A stretch of DNA of 64,000 nt. Source: Dyella tabacisoli. Its GTDB lineage: Bacteria > Pseudomonadota > Gammaproteobacteria > Xanthomonadales > Rhodanobacteraceae. The position numbers and the translations under genes are program-made. Below, piece by piece: positions 37,680 through 46,868 of the stretch (positions are counted from its first letter, which is position 1; the number at the start of each line of letters is the position of its first letter). Below the pieces are notes generated by a model, which saw only the letters and a program-made list of their open reading frames with translations, made no database searches and had not been told where the DNA came from. The stretch is from assembly GCF_003350925.1 (NCBI RefSeq), contig NZ_KZ857175.1, forward strand, positions 62,001 to 126,000. The letters are read 5' to 3'.

Positions 37680-40550
37680 TTACTTGCCACGCGGTGCACC
37701 ACCCTTGACCGGGTTGCCATCGGCATCGATCACCTGCACTTCGCCAAGCTTGAGTGCACGCACCGGCTGCTCGATCTTCTTGAGGTCACCAACGATCACC
37801 CAGGTCAGTGCATCGGGTTTCACCACCTCTTTGATCGCAGCTTCGGCGGCAGGCTGCTTGATCGCTTCGGTATGTTGCTTGAGCGTTTGCACATAGTCGT
37901 CTGGACGGCCGTACTGAACAATTTCGGACATAGCGCTGAGCACTGACGCCGTGCTCTCGAAACTACCCGGCAGACCGCGGATGTTGGACACTTTGATCTT
38001 GTCGATCTCTTGCTCGGTAAGCGGTTTGTTACCTACCAGGGCAACCGACTCTTTGAGTATTTCGCTCGCCGATTCAGCGGTTTTATCGGTTTGCACCGGT
38101 GCGTACATCAGGAACGGACGCTGCCCGATCGCATCGCGCGTAAAACTGAAGGCACCGTAGGCCCAGCGCTTGTCTTCACGCAGGTTCATGTTGAGGCGCG
38201 AAGTGAAGCTACCGCCGAAAGCACCGTTGGCGACATCGAGCACCAGGTTATTTGCGGCTTTGGTCGATGGTGCCAACAAGCCGGCAAGAATCAGCGACTG
38301 CGGTGCATCGGGGCGATCGATAAGAAACACGCGCGGCTTGGTCTGCGCCGCTACTTTGCCGACGTTCTTCTTCGGTACGGCGGTATCCGGCGCTTTCCAA
38401 TCGCCGAAGGCGGCATCCAACTGCGGGATGATTTGCGCCAGCGTGGTGTCACCGGCGACCATGATCTTCACGTTGTCCGGGCGCAGCCAATCACGCTGAA
38501 AGGCTGCCAAATCGGTGGCATTCATCGACATGATCGCCGACTCGGTGCCGCTGCCCGTAAACGGGATGCCGTAAGCATGGCCGGCGCCGTACAACAGCGG
38601 CGGCAGTGTGCGCAGGGCAAGGCCGGTCGGCTGGGTTTTTTCTTGCGCGATACCGGCCAGCCACTGGCCACGCACGCGCTCGATGTCTTCCGTTTTGAAG
38701 GCCGGGTTACGCACGATGTCGGCGAACAAGGACAGCGACGGTTGCAACTGATCGTTCAACGCATTGAGCGAAGCCGAGCAGCTATCCAGGCCGCAACCGA
38801 CGCCGGTGATCGCACCCAGGCGCTGTTTACGCTTGGCAATATCGACCGAATCGAGTTGTTGGGTGCTCTCGTTCATCAAGGAGGTGGTGAAGCTGGCCGT
38901 GCCGAGCTTGCGCCCCTGGTCAGCCGCGTAGCCGGCATCGAACAGCAGTTGGATATGGGTCACCGGTATCGTGTGACGCTGGGCCAATACGACTTCAATG
39001 CCGTTCTTCAGCTTGCCGCGCTCCAGTTTGGGAAAGCTCAGATCGGGGAACTGGTTGACCTGCGGCACGCCCGTGGAACGATCGAGTTCGCTCTTGGCTA
39101 CGCTGTAATCACCCGCCGCCGGCAGCTTTACATCTGGACGGCCGTTGGCCGTACCGAGCGCCACTACCTTGGCATCTTCGGTATCGGGGTTGAAGTCTTT
39201 ACCGGCCGGCAGCACGGTGAGCAAGTAGTCGCCCTTGCTCAACCACTTGTTGGCCATGGCTTTAACACTGCCCACGGTGGCAGCATCGGCCAGTTCAAGG
39301 TCTTTCTTGTAAGCCCCTGGATCACCGCGATAGACCTGGCCTTCGGCGAGAATCGCAGCCTTGCCGCTAAAGCCGCCGACTTTTTCCAAGCCGCGCACAT
39401 AGCTGGCGCGACTGCCCACTTTGACGCGGTCCAGCTCGTCCTGGGTGGGGCCTTCGGCGAGGAACTGATGCAGCTCTTGCGCAATCACCGCCTCGACTTT
39501 GGCCTGATCCACACCTTGCTTCACGTCGGCCTGGATCTGGAATTGGCCGGCCAACGCGAACGGCGAGATGCTCGCAGAGACGTCATCGACCAGTTTGTCT
39601 TGATAAACCAGGCGCTGATATAGCCGCGAGGTTTTGCCGCCGCCAAGCACGCTCGAGGCGATATCGAGCAGTACGGCGTCTTCGGTGCCAAGCTGCGGCA
39701 CGACCCAGGTGCGATAAATACGTGGCTGCGATACATGATCGTGCTGCACACCGCGGCTGGATTTCTCTAGCGGGGTGATCCATGCCTGCTGGCGCGGCAC
39801 CGGCGGCCCGGCCGGAATGTCGCCGAAATACTTCGCGGCTTTCTCTTTGGCCTGCGCAACGGTGATGTCGCCAGCCATGACCAGCGTGGTGTTGGCGGCA
39901 CCGTAGTAATCGTGGAACCACTGCTTCACATCGGCCAGGGATGCGGCGTTGAGGTCAGCCATCGAGCCGATGGTGTCGTGCTGATAAGGGTGATTAGCCG
40001 GATAGGTATTGGACAGAATGTTCTGATCCACACGGCCATAGGGGCGATTCTCGCCCTGGCGCTTTTCGTTCTGCACCACGCCGCGTTGAGTGTCTAGCTC
40101 TTTCTGGCCGATGGCGCCGAGCAAATGGCCCATGCGATCCGATTCCATCCACAACGCCATATCCAGTGCGGTGGTCGGTACGGTCTCGAAATAATTGGTG
40201 CGGTCGAACCAGGTGGTGCCATTCATGTCCGTGGCGCCGGCCAGCTCGAACGGCTGGAAATAGGTGCCCTTGTGATTTTCCGAGCCGGAGAACATCAGGT
40301 GCTCGAACAAATGCGCAAAGCCGGTTTTGGTCTTTGGCTCATCGCCGGAGCCGACGTGATACCAGATGCTTACGGCGACGACAGGCGCTTTGTGATCCTC
40401 ATGCACGACCACGGTGAGGCCATTGGGCAGGGTAAAGCGGCTGTAGGCGATCTCGGGGACGGCCCGTGTCGCAGGCGCCGCCAAAGCCGGCAGCGCACCA
40501 CCGCTAAGCGTCATGAGCGCGGTAGCGAACAGGGTAAGGGATCTTGCCAT
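37680..40550 (-). CDS. Periplasmic M16 zinc metallopeptidase, tandem-domain
   Basis: 956-residue M16 (pitrilysin/insulinase-type) peptidase. Signal peptide MARSLTLFATALMTLSGGALPALAA. The inverted zinc motif is HLFEH at residues 80-84, with the distal Glu in QRGVVQNEKRQ. Two M16 cores, each with its associated second domain, follow; the second half (from about residue 480) lacks an HxxEH and is non-catalytic, as is usual. Acts on peptides in the periplasm. Start ATG 40550 gives the signal peptide. Divergent from the small sigma-54-linked peptides across a 268-bp spacer. Confidence 0.92.
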   Translation of the reverse strand: MARSLTLFATALMTLSGGALPALAAPATRAVPEIAYSRFTLPNGLTVVVHEDHKAPVVAVSIWYHVGSGDEPKTKTGFAHLFEHLMFSGSENHKGTYFQPFELAGATDMNGTTWFDRTNYFETVPTTALDMALWMESDRMGHLLGAIGQKELDTQRGVVQNEKRQGENRPYGRVDQNILSNTYPANHPYQHDTIGSMADLNAASLADVKQWFHDYYGAANTTLVMAGDITVAQAKEKAAKYFGDIPAGPPVPRQQAWITPLEKSSRGVQHDHVSQPRIYRTWVVPQLGTEDAVLLDIASSVLGGGKTSRLYQRLVYQDKLVDDVSASISPFALAGQFQIQADVKQGVDQAKVEAVIAQELHQFLAEGPTQDELDRVKVGSRASYVRGLEKVGGFSGKAAILAEGQVYRGDPGAYKKDLELADAATVGSVKAMANKWLSKGDYLLTVLPAGKDFNPDTEDAKVVALGTANGRPDVKLPAAGDYSVAKSELDRSTGVPQVNQFPDLSFPKLERGKLKNGIEVVLAQRHTIPVTHIQLLFDAGYAADQGRKLGTASFTTSLMNESTQQLDSVDIAKRKQRLGAITGVGCGLDSCSASLNALNDQLQPSLSLFADIVRNPAFKTEDIERVRGQWLAGIAQEKTQPTGLALRTLPPLLYGAGHAYGIPFTGSGTESAIMSMNATDLAAFQRDWLRPDNVKIMVAGDTTLAQIIPQLDAAFGDWKAPDTAVPKKNVGKVAAQTKPRVFLIDRPDAPQSLILAGLLAPSTKAANNLVLDVANGAFGGSFTSRLNMNLREDKRWAYGAFSFTRDAIGQRPFLMYAPVQTDKTAESASEILKESVALVGNKPLTEQEIDKIKVSNIRGLPGSFESTASVLSAMSEIVQYGRPDDYVQTLKQHTEAIKQPAAEAAIKEVVKPDALTWVIVGDLKKIEQPVRALKLGEVQVIDADGNPVKGGAPRGK

Positions 40551-40627
40551 GGTGAATCTCCATTTCGCGAAATTACTCCCCGAGGCTAACGGCGCGGCGT
40601 GAGGATCGCAAATGACCATCGTCAGGG

Positions 40628-40695
40628 TTGTCCGCGATGTGCTGCCGCTGTCCGCCGCGTTGTCCGGGCATGCGCAAGCACTGTCCGCGGACAGT
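40628..40695 (+). promoter_or_regulatory. Array of TGTCC half-sites with 16-bp palindrome (putative enhancer)
   Basis: TGTCC occurs in direct orientation at 40629, 40649, 40661 and 40682, spacings 20, 12 and 21 bases, close to whole helical turns. The last belongs to the perfect palindrome ACTGTCCG-CGGACAGT at 40680-40695. It is centred about 75 bp upstream of the -24 element, a usual distance for a sigma-54 activator binding site. Confidence 0.6.
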
Positions 40696-40759
40696 GTCTG
40701 CTGCTTAAGGCGTCTGAGATAATTTCTTTGATATCAGTGTGTTGAAGATCAATTTCGAC

Positions 40760-40776
40760 TTGGCACGGCGCTTGCC
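40760..40776 (+). promoter_or_regulatory. Sigma-54 (-24/-12) promoter
   Basis: TTGGCACG-GCGC-TTGCC matches the sigma-54 consensus YTGGCACGrNNNTTGCW at every position except the last. GG (40762-40763) and GC (40774-40775) are separated by exactly 10 bases. Predicted start near 40787, 32 bases before the first peptide ATG. Confidence 0.8.
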
Positions 40777-40818
40777 TAGTAATAGGTGAACCACCCTCAA
40801 TCCAAGCGGAGACACACC

Positions 40819-40908
40819 ATGAAATTCGAAGTCCTGATGCTGCACAGCCTGTTCGTCGCTTGCATGTTCGTTTGTGGATTGACCCTCGTTGCGATGTTGA
40901 GTGCCTAG
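40819..40908 (+). CDS. Small membrane peptide, truncated tandem copy
   Basis: 29-residue peptide beginning MKFEVLMLHSLFVACMF and ending in SA-stop, essentially one hydrophobic helix. GGAG lies 7 bases before ATG 40819. After the TAG (40906-40908) the same frame continues PEAAWLATQALPASR to a TGA at 40954-40956, aligning with SPEAIRLAAKG of the downstream paralogue. The stop therefore sits where the paralogue has a TCG serine, consistent with a single-base nonsense change. It may still be a functional short peptide because the helix is complete. Confidence 0.55.
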   Translation: MKFEVLMLHSLFVACMFVCGLTLVAMLSA

Positions 40909-41021
40909 CCCGAAGCCGCGTGGCTTGCTACCCAGGCGCTGCCGGCCAGTCGTTGAGTATCACGTCGCATTCGTCCCGAGCCATGCAAGCAAGTGCTTTC
41001 CCAGGTGATTGGAGATACACC

Positions 41022-41225
41022 ATGAAATTTGAAACTTTGATGTTGCGCGGTTTGTTCGCTGCCTGTCTGCTGGTCAGCGGACTGATTCTCGTCGCGATGA
41101 TGAGCGCCTCGCCAGAAGCGATACGACTGGCCGCCAAGGGTAGCGCCGGCCAGTTGCTGATCGCCGCACCGAACAGTTGCATGTTGCCGCCCGATGGCGT
41201 GGTCTGCCCACGGAATTACAACTGA
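41022..41225 (+). CDS. Small single-pass membrane or exported peptide
   Basis: 67 residues: MKFETLMLRGLFAACLLVSG opens a 24-residue hydrophobic helix, followed by a 38-residue hydrophilic tail with two cysteines (NSCMLPP, VVCPRN). Resembles the upstream 29-mer closely in coding sequence and in the GAGAyACACC leader, so the two are tandem duplicates. GGAG precedes ATG 41022. Most likely transcribed from the sigma-54 promoter at 40760. No family recognised; a membrane anchor with a periplasmic tail is the simplest reading. Confidence 0.65.
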   Translation: MKFETLMLRGLFAACLLVSGLILVAMMSASPEAIRLAAKGSAGQLLIAAPNSCMLPPDGVVCPRNYN

Positions 41226-41360
41226 TGGGGGGCGTAAGGCGGGGAACGGGGAATAGGGGACGGGGAACATGCCGTCTGAGTGGCTAATTCGGCGCCGCGT
41301 TCTTTTTTGATCTTTGTTTGTTTTTGCTCTTGCTTTTCTGCTCCTGCTTTTTAGGCTTTT

Positions 41361-41427
41361 CCCCGTTCCCCGTTCCCCGTTCCCCGTTCCCCGTTCCCCG
41401 TTCCCCGTTCCCCGTTCCCCGTTCCCC
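41361..41427. repeat. Heptanucleotide tandem array, nine copies of CCCCGTT
   Basis: Nine perfect CCCCGTT units plus a final CCCC, 67 bases, ending 21 bases before the trmL start. Degenerate copies in the opposite orientation (GGGGAAC, GGGGAAT, GGGGAC) sit at about 41235-41268. A perfect 7-mer array of this size is prone to slippage. Confidence 0.9.
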
Positions 41428-41448
41428 AATTTCAACGATAATGGCCGC

Positions 41449-41913
41449 ATGCTGCATGTCATCCTTTATCGCCCCGAGATTCCGCCGAACACTGGCAACG
41501 TCATTCGACTCTGCGCCAATACCGGCGCCTCGCTTCATTTGATCCGACCGCTGGGCTTTGAACTGGACGATGCCCGGTTGCGCCGCGCTGGTCTGGATTA
41601 CCACGAGTATGCGCAGTTGGTCGTGCATGACGATCTCGCCAGTTGCCTGCAAGCCCTGGGTGCACCGCGCGTGTTTGCGTACTCCACTCGCGGCCGGGTC
41701 GCCCATGTCGATGCGCGCTATGCGCCAGGCGATGCTTTGTTGTTCGGTTGCGAAACCGCTGGTTTGCCGGCCGATGTATTGGAGGCACTTCCAGAGGCGC
41801 AGCGATTGCGTTTGCCGATGCGGCCTGACAGCCGCAGCCTCAATCTCTCCAACACCGTTGCGGTGGCGGTATACGAAGCGTGGCGGCAGCTCGATTTTGT
41901 CGGGGCCGGCTAA
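41449..41913 (+). CDS. trmL: tRNA (cytidine/uridine-2'-O)-methyltransferase TrmL
   Basis: 154-residue SPOUT methyltransferase that 2'-O-methylates position 34 of tRNA-Leu. Family sequence: MLHVILYRPEIPPNTGNVIR at the N-terminus, LLFGCETAGLP in the middle and MRPDSRSLNLSNTVAVAVYEAWRQ at the trefoil knot. Start ATG 41449 fits the family; the open frame upstream is only a translation of the heptanucleotide array. Expression could be affected by that array. Confidence 0.95.
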   Translation: MLHVILYRPEIPPNTGNVIRLCANTGASLHLIRPLGFELDDARLRRAGLDYHEYAQLVVHDDLASCLQALGAPRVFAYSTRGRVAHVDARYAPGDALLFGCETAGLPADVLEALPEAQRLRLPMRPDSRSLNLSNTVAVAVYEAWRQLDFVGAG

Positions 41914-41962
41914 TCGTCGTCATGGTTGAGCCGCGCGCTGGACGGGCCGCTACAATGCCTGC

Positions 41963-42613
41963 ATGACTGACTCTGTCTCCCGTTCTGTTTTACCGCAGCC
42001 GCTGCGTGCTTTGGCCGGTCGCGCACTTGAAAGCGCGCTCAATCATGCGCTGTCGCTCGATCCCGATACGGTGCAACGACTGGCCGCATTGAACGGCCGT
42101 AGCGTGCAGTTGCATCTGCGCGGCCCCGAGCTGGCACTGGCGGTTACGGTGGAAAACAGCCGGCTCAAGGTCGGCCCGGCGCAAGATGACAGCCATCTAC
42201 GCGTCGCTGCCACGCCAGGCAGTCTGCTGGCCATGTTGTTGCGCCGTGGCGATGACGGCATTGCACCGGGCAAGGTAGAGATTGCCGGCGATGCCGAGCT
42301 GGCACGGCGGCTGGAAAAGCTTGCCAGCCATTTCGCGCCTGATTTCGAGGAGGCTTTTGCGCGTACCTTCGGCGATGTGCTTGGCGTGCCCTTGGCCAAG
42401 GCCGTGCGCCATGGTTTGGCGCATGCCCGTGAAACGGCCGATCACCTCACGCAAGACACGGCCGATTGGTTGCGCGAGGAGGCACGCATCGCGATCGCCC
42501 CCGGTGAAGTAGAAAACTTTCTCGACGGCGTGGATAGCTTGCGCGAACGCAGCGAACGTCTGGAGTCACGCCTGGCCAGGCTCGAACAGCAGCTCAAAAG
42601 GCCGTCCGCGTGA
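41963..42613 (+). CDS. ubiJ: Ubiquinone biosynthesis accessory factor UbiJ
   Basis: 216-residue protein with an N-terminal SCP2 lipid-binding domain (about 15-120) and a helical C-terminus ending in a coiled coil ([18 protein letters not shown]). UbiJ organises the soluble Ubi complex and binds ubiquinone intermediates, together with UbiK (encoded at 52822 here). GTGA overlap with ubiB; ubiE is not adjacent, unlike in E. coli. Confidence 0.9.
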   Translation: MTDSVSRSVLPQPLRALAGRALESALNHALSLDPDTVQRLAALNGRSVQLHLRGPELALAVTVENSRLKVGPAQDDSHLRVAATPGSLLAMLLRRGDDGIAPGKVEIAGDAELARRLEKLASHFAPDFEEAFARTFGDVLGVPLAKAVRHGLAHARETADHLTQDTADWLREEARIAIAPGEVENFLDGVDSLRERSERLESRLARLEQQLKRPSA

Positions 42614-44262
42614 CGCCGCTGAAAGTTGTGCCACGGCTGATGCGCGTCGCATCCGTGTTGCTCGCTTACCGACTCGACGAGTTCGTTGACGCGACGCATC
42701 TGTTTCGTCCGCTGAAGTTGTTGCGTCCTTTATTGGCGCGGCCGCGCAACGAGGTAAAGCATTTGCCGCGCGGCGAGCGGCTGCGTCTGGCGATGACCGA
42801 GCTTGGCCCGATTTTCGTCAAGGCGGGTCAGGTATTGTCGACTCGCCGCGACCTGGTGCCGGCCGACATCGCCGATGAGCTGGCCCTGCTGCAAGATCAA
42901 GTAGCCCCCTTCGCCGGTAGCCAGGCACGGGCCATCGTCGAGCAGCAATTGAAGGCGCCTGTTGCGCAGTTGTTTGCGTATTTTGACGAAACGCCGTTGG
43001 CCTCCGCTTCGATTGCTCAGGTGCATGCGGCGACCCTGCATGATGGCCGTAGCGTCGTGGTGAAAGTGTTGCGCCCCGGCATCGATGGGCAAATCGCGCG
43101 CGATGTGCGTTTGCTGCGCTCGCTCGGTGAGCTGGCGCAACGCTGGCATCCGAATGCCGACAAGATCCGTCCGCTCGATGTCGTCGCCGAAGTCGAAAAA
43201 ATGCTCGAAAACGAGCTGGATCTGCAGCGCGAAGGCGCCAGCGCCAGCCTGCTTCGGCGCAATTTCGACAGCGGCGTCGATCTCTACGTGCCCGAAGTAC
43301 ATTGGGAGTTGACCGGCGAGCGTGTGCTGACCCTGGAGCGCGTACACGGTGTGAGTTGCGATGACATCGCCGCGATCGATGCCGCCGGGGTCAACCGCAA
43401 GGCGCTGGCGGTCAAAGGCGTGCGGGTGTTCTACGAGCAGGTGTTTCGCGATAATTTTTTCCATGCCGATGCACATCCCGGCAACATCTGGGTCGATCTT
43501 GCTCGTCCGGCCGAACCGCGTTTCATTGCGCTGGATTTCGGCATCATGGGTTCGCTGCCCGAAGCCGATCAGTATTGGCTGGCGCAGAACTTCATCGCAT
43601 TGTTCGAGCGTGACTACGCACGCATCGCGCAACTGCATGTGGATGCAGGCTGGATGCCAGGCACCGTGCGCCTGGATGAGCTGGAGGCCGCGGTACGCAC
43701 AGTATGCGAACCCTATTTCACTCGCCCGCTATCGCAGATCTCGTTGGCCGAGCTGGTCGTCAAGCTGTTTCAAACCGCCCGTCGCTTTGAGCTGGTATTG
43801 CAGCCGCAACTGATTCTGCTGCAAAAGACCTTGCTCAATATCGAGGGCGTGGGCCGTATGCTCGACCCGCAGATCGACATCTGGGCGGTGGCGCATCCGG
43901 TGCTGAAACGCATTCTGCGCGAGCGCTATAGTCCGCGGCGCACGTTGCGTGAAATGCGCAAGCGCCTGCCGGAGTGGTTTCGCGCCGCGCCGTTGTTTCC
44001 CGAGTTGGTGCGCGATGCATTGCAGCAGGTCGCCCGTGGCGAGCAGCGATCCTTGAGCGACCCGCTGGTGTTGCTGCAGCAACGCGAAGATGCTCGGCGC
44101 AGTGAGCGATTACTCGCCGGCTGCCTACTTGGCGGCAGTCTGCTGCTTGGCGCTACCTTGTTGTGGACGCTGGCCCCGCAGCATGGCATCTGGCCACCGC
44201 TGAGTGCGGCTGTCGCCGGTTTGCTTGCCTTTGCGTTTGCCTGGCCGCGACGACATGGTTGA
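42610..44262 (+). CDS. ubiB: Ubiquinone biosynthesis kinase-like protein UbiB
   Basis: 550-residue ABC1/ADCK atypical kinase-like ATPase needed for ubiquinone synthesis. Has the KxGQ motif ([16 protein letters not shown]), the Ala-rich loop region [22 protein letters not shown] and ALDFGIMG. Two C-terminal membrane helices anchor it. GTG start at 42610 overlaps the ubiJ stop. Confidence 0.95.
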   Translation: MTPLKVVPRLMRVASVLLAYRLDEFVDATHLFRPLKLLRPLLARPRNEVKHLPRGERLRLAMTELGPIFVKAGQVLSTRRDLVPADIADELALLQDQVAPFAGSQARAIVEQQLKAPVAQLFAYFDETPLASASIAQVHAATLHDGRSVVVKVLRPGIDGQIARDVRLLRSLGELAQRWHPNADKIRPLDVVAEVEKMLENELDLQREGASASLLRRNFDSGVDLYVPEVHWELTGERVLTLERVHGVSCDDIAAIDAAGVNRKALAVKGVRVFYEQVFRDNFFHADAHPGNIWVDLARPAEPRFIALDFGIMGSLPEADQYWLAQNFIALFERDYARIAQLHVDAGWMPGTVRLDELEAAVRTVCEPYFTRPLSQISLAELVVKLFQTARRFELVLQPQLILLQKTLLNIEGVGRMLDPQIDIWAVAHPVLKRILRERYSPRRTLREMRKRLPEWFRAAPLFPELVRDALQQVARGEQRSLSDPLVLLQQREDARRSERLLAGCLLGGSLLLGATLLWTLAPQHGIWPPLSAAVAGLLAFAFAWPRRHG

Positions 44263-45028
44263 TGAACGCGATGCCGCGATACGCGATAACGACAACAGCG
44301 CTGCTCCGGCCTCTCGTTCACCGCGTACGCATTTGCAGATTTTGTACCAAGACGACGCACTGATTGCGGTGAACAAGCCTGCTGGTCTGGCCGTGCACCG
44401 TTCCAAGATGGTGGGCAACGCCGACGAGTTTCTGATTGACCTGTTACGCGAGCAAGTCGGCGGCACGGTCAATTTGGCCCATCGATTGGATCGCGCGACC
44501 AGTGGCGTACTGCTGATCGCGCGCAGCGCGGAAGTAGCCGCTGCCCTGGGCGAGCAGTTCATGGGGCGCGATGTACACAAGCAATATCTGGCGGTAGTGC
44601 GTGGTTGGCCGGAGCCGGCCGAAGGCGTGATCGACTACCCTTTGCCCGGTTCACGCGACAACGGCCCGCGTCGCGATGCGCGCACACGCTATCGCAGTCT
44701 TGCCAGCATCGAAGTGCCGATCGAACTTGGCCGCTATCCACAGCAACGCTACGCGCTGGTGTTGGCCGAACCCGAGACCGGTCGTTTTCGGCAGATTCGT
44801 AAGCATCTGGCACATCTGCATCATCCGGTGATCGGCGACTGCCAACACGGACGCAGCGATCACAATCGCTTGTACAAACAGTATTTCAGTTGTCATCGCA
44901 TGCTGCTGCACGCCTGGCGTCTGCATTTCGCGCACCCGGTCAGCGGAGCGCCGATAAGCATCGAAGCGTCGTTGGATGCGACTTATAGCGCGCTGCTGGA
45001 ACGATTCAAGTGGGTCTTGCCCGGCTAG
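44255..45028 (+). CDS. truC: tRNA pseudouridine(65) synthase TruC-like
   Basis: 257-residue RluA-family pseudouridine synthase without an S4 domain. Catalytic motif [12 protein letters not shown] with the essential Asp. The segment [20 protein letters not shown] and the later RLYKQYF are more like TruC than RluC/RluD. ATG 44255 overlaps the end of ubiB by 8 bases, implying coupling. Other RluA members are possible. Confidence 0.8.
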   Translation: MVDERDAAIRDNDNSAAPASRSPRTHLQILYQDDALIAVNKPAGLAVHRSKMVGNADEFLIDLLREQVGGTVNLAHRLDRATSGVLLIARSAEVAAALGEQFMGRDVHKQYLAVVRGWPEPAEGVIDYPLPGSRDNGPRRDARTRYRSLASIEVPIELGRYPQQRYALVLAEPETGRFRQIRKHLAHLHHPVIGDCQHGRSDHNRLYKQYFSCHRMLLHAWRLHFAHPVSGAPISIEASLDATYSALLERFKWVLPG

Positions 45029-45106
45029 CGCCGTTGCACCTTCTTGCCGAGCGAGGTGAAATCGGTAACCCCCAGCGCGGTGCGTTCGCCAGCTAAACTA
45101 CACCGC

Positions 45107-45529
45107 ATGTTGATCGTCAGCCCTTCCATCGCTATCGCCGAAACCGAGCTGGTCGAGCGCTTTTTGCGCGCCGACGGCCCCGGCGGGCAGCATGTCAATC
45201 GCACAGAGAGCGCGGTGGAGCTGCGCTTCGATGTGTTGAATTCGCCGTCGCTGCCCGATGAAGTGCGTGCGCGTTTGCTCGCGCGAAGCGATCGCCGGCT
45301 TACCAGCGAAGGCGTGCTGGTGATTCAGGCGCGCCGTTTTCGCGACCAGGCCCGCAACCGTGACGATGTACGAGAACGGCTGGTCGAGGTGATTCGCGGG
45401 GCGCTGGTCGCTCCGAAAAAACGCGTCGCCACCAAACCCAGCCGTGCCTCGAAAGAGCGTCGTCTCGTTGGCAAGCAGCAACGTGGCAAGATCAAGCAGA
45501 CCCGCTCACGCGATTGGAGCCACGAATGA
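45107..45529 (+). CDS. arfB: Alternative ribosome-rescue factor ArfB
   Basis: 140-residue peptidyl-tRNA hydrolase of class-I release factor type. GGQ in GPGGQHVNRTESAV, a conserved core, and the basic C-terminal tail (KERRLVGKQQRGKIKQTRSRDW) that enters the empty mRNA channel of stalled ribosomes. Start ATG 45107. ATGA overlap with the next gene. Confidence 0.93.
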   Translation: MLIVSPSIAIAETELVERFLRADGPGGQHVNRTESAVELRFDVLNSPSLPDEVRARLLARSDRRLTSEGVLVIQARRFRDQARNRDDVRERLVEVIRGALVAPKKRVATKPSRASKERRLVGKQQRGKIKQTRSRDWSHE

Positions 45530-46119
45530 ATCGGCCGATGTTGCCGCCCGCCCCCGCGCAGGCGCCCAAACTCAATAGCCGCTTTTGGCCATGGTTGGCA
45601 CGCTGCGCGCTGCGGCTTTCCGGCTGGCGTCTGATCGGGGATTTTCCCGACGTGCCCAAACTAATTCTGATCGGTGCGCCGCATTCGTCTTATTGGGACG
45701 GGGTGTGGGGGCTGCTGATGAAAATCGGCCTGGGCGTGAATATTAGCGTGATGATTAAGCGCGAGGTGCTCGATGGCCCGCTCGGCGTCATCCTGCGCCC
45801 GCTCGGCATGATCCCGATCAACCGCGGCGCCGCGCTCAATGTGGTCGATCAAATGGTCGAGCGCTTCAATAGTCATGACCGCATGTGGCTGGGCATCACG
45901 CCTGAAGGCACACGCAAGAAAGTCACGCATTGGAAATCCGGCTTTCTGCGCATCGCGCATGCCGGGAGTATTCCGATCCTGCCCTTGTTCATCGATTACC
46001 CAAGCAAGAGCTTCACGCTGGGTCCGTTAGTGCATGCCAGCGCCGATCATGATGCCGATATGGTCACTATCCGCGCGATGTTCGAACCGTATCGCGGCAA
46101 GCATCGCAATACCCATTAG
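45526..46119 (+). CDS. PlsC-like 1-acylglycerol-3-phosphate acyltransferase
   Basis: 197-residue acyltransferase of the LPLAT superfamily. Catalytic HX4D is HSSYWD; the acceptor motif is PINRG, and TPEGTRKK is the third block. Shorter than PlsC and without N-terminal membrane helices, resembling the family often annotated as glycerol acyltransferase. ATG 45526 overlaps the arfB stop. Substrate not determined. Confidence 0.82.
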   Translation: MNRPMLPPAPAQAPKLNSRFWPWLARCALRLSGWRLIGDFPDVPKLILIGAPHSSYWDGVWGLLMKIGLGVNISVMIKREVLDGPLGVILRPLGMIPINRGAALNVVDQMVERFNSHDRMWLGITPEGTRKKVTHWKSGFLRIAHAGSIPILPLFIDYPSKSFTLGPLVHASADHDADMVTIRAMFEPYRGKHRNTH

Positions 46120-46145
46120 CCCGTCGCATCAGCCTGGAGCCTTTT

Positions 46146-46781
46146 GTGGATCTGCTCGGCATACAGCACTTTGACGCTTTTCTGCTTGCTTGCATCGCGC
46201 TCAACCTGACGCCGGGGTTGGATACGTTCTATATCCTCGCGCGCAGCGGCCGCGAAGGGCGGGCAGTGGGCATGGGGGCGGTACTCGGCATCAATGCGGG
46301 TTGCGTAGTGCACACATTGGCTGCGGTGTTGGGTATTTCGGCCATCCTGATGACGTCGGTATGGGCGTTCTCGGTGCTGAAATACCTTGGTGCGGCCTAT
46401 CTGATCTGGGTGGGTCTGCGCATGCTGATGACTCGGCAGACGGCACGCCAGCCAACCGAAACGCGTGGCCGTGGCGCCGCTGCTGCGTTCCGTCAGGGCA
46501 TGCTTACCAATGTGCTCAATCCCAAGGTAGCGCTGTTTTATCTGGCGTTTCTGCCGCAGTTTGTCGATCGGCACGCGACCCATCCGCAGCTTGGCTTGCT
46601 GGTGCTCGGGCTGAGCTTTATCGGTACCGGAATGACCTGGTCGACGGTATTGGCCTTGGCAGGCTCCCATATCCATAGCCTGTTGCAGCGCCGCCCGCGT
46701 GTGGGTCTTTGGATGGATCGGGTTTGCGGCGGTGTGCTGTTGGGCTTTGGCGTGAAGTTGGCGCTGCAGCGGCAGAGCTGA
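46146..46781 (+). CDS. LysE/RhtB-family amino-acid exporter
   Basis: 211-residue inner-membrane protein with six predicted helices. Family signature LTPGLDTFYILARS replaces the common GPG motif near the N-terminus, and NPKVALFYLAFLPQF lies in the middle. Probably exports an amino acid or derivative; the substrate is not readable. GTG start at 46146. Confidence 0.85.
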   Translation: MDLLGIQHFDAFLLACIALNLTPGLDTFYILARSGREGRAVGMGAVLGINAGCVVHTLAAVLGISAILMTSVWAFSVLKYLGAAYLIWVGLRMLMTRQTARQPTETRGRGAAAAFRQGMLTNVLNPKVALFYLAFLPQFVDRHATHPQLGLLVLGLSFIGTGMTWSTVLALAGSHIHSLLQRRPRVGLWMDRVCGGVLLGFGVKLALQRQS

Positions 46782-46787
46782 GAGCGC

Positions 46788-46853
46788 CCCCTCCCCATGA
46801 GGCGAGCTTTTAGCTCCTCCCCCTGCACGCAGGGGGAGGCTGGGAGGGGGGGG
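46788..46853. repeat. Nested CCTCCCC hairpin element
   Basis: Inner perfect 10-bp stem CCTCCCCCTG/CAGGGGGAGG (46817-46826, 46831-46840) with a CACG loop; outer stem CCCCCTCCC/GGGAGGGGG (46788-46796, 46843-46851). Located between convergent genes. Same family as 15838 and 57913. Confidence 0.75.
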
Positions 46854-46868
46854 CTGTGCAAACGCGCG

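Noticed and set aside
38010-39623. 537-codon open frame antisense to the M16 peptidase
   Set aside because: Shadow of a well-supported gene; no family motif and no ribosome binding site.
41361-41427. CRISPR-like array
   Set aside because: Units are 7 bases with no spacers and no cas genes nearby.
41314-41448. Upstream extension of trmL encoding PVPRSPF repeats
   Set aside because: It is only the translation of the heptanucleotide array; the conserved protein begins at MLHVILYRPEIPPNTGN.
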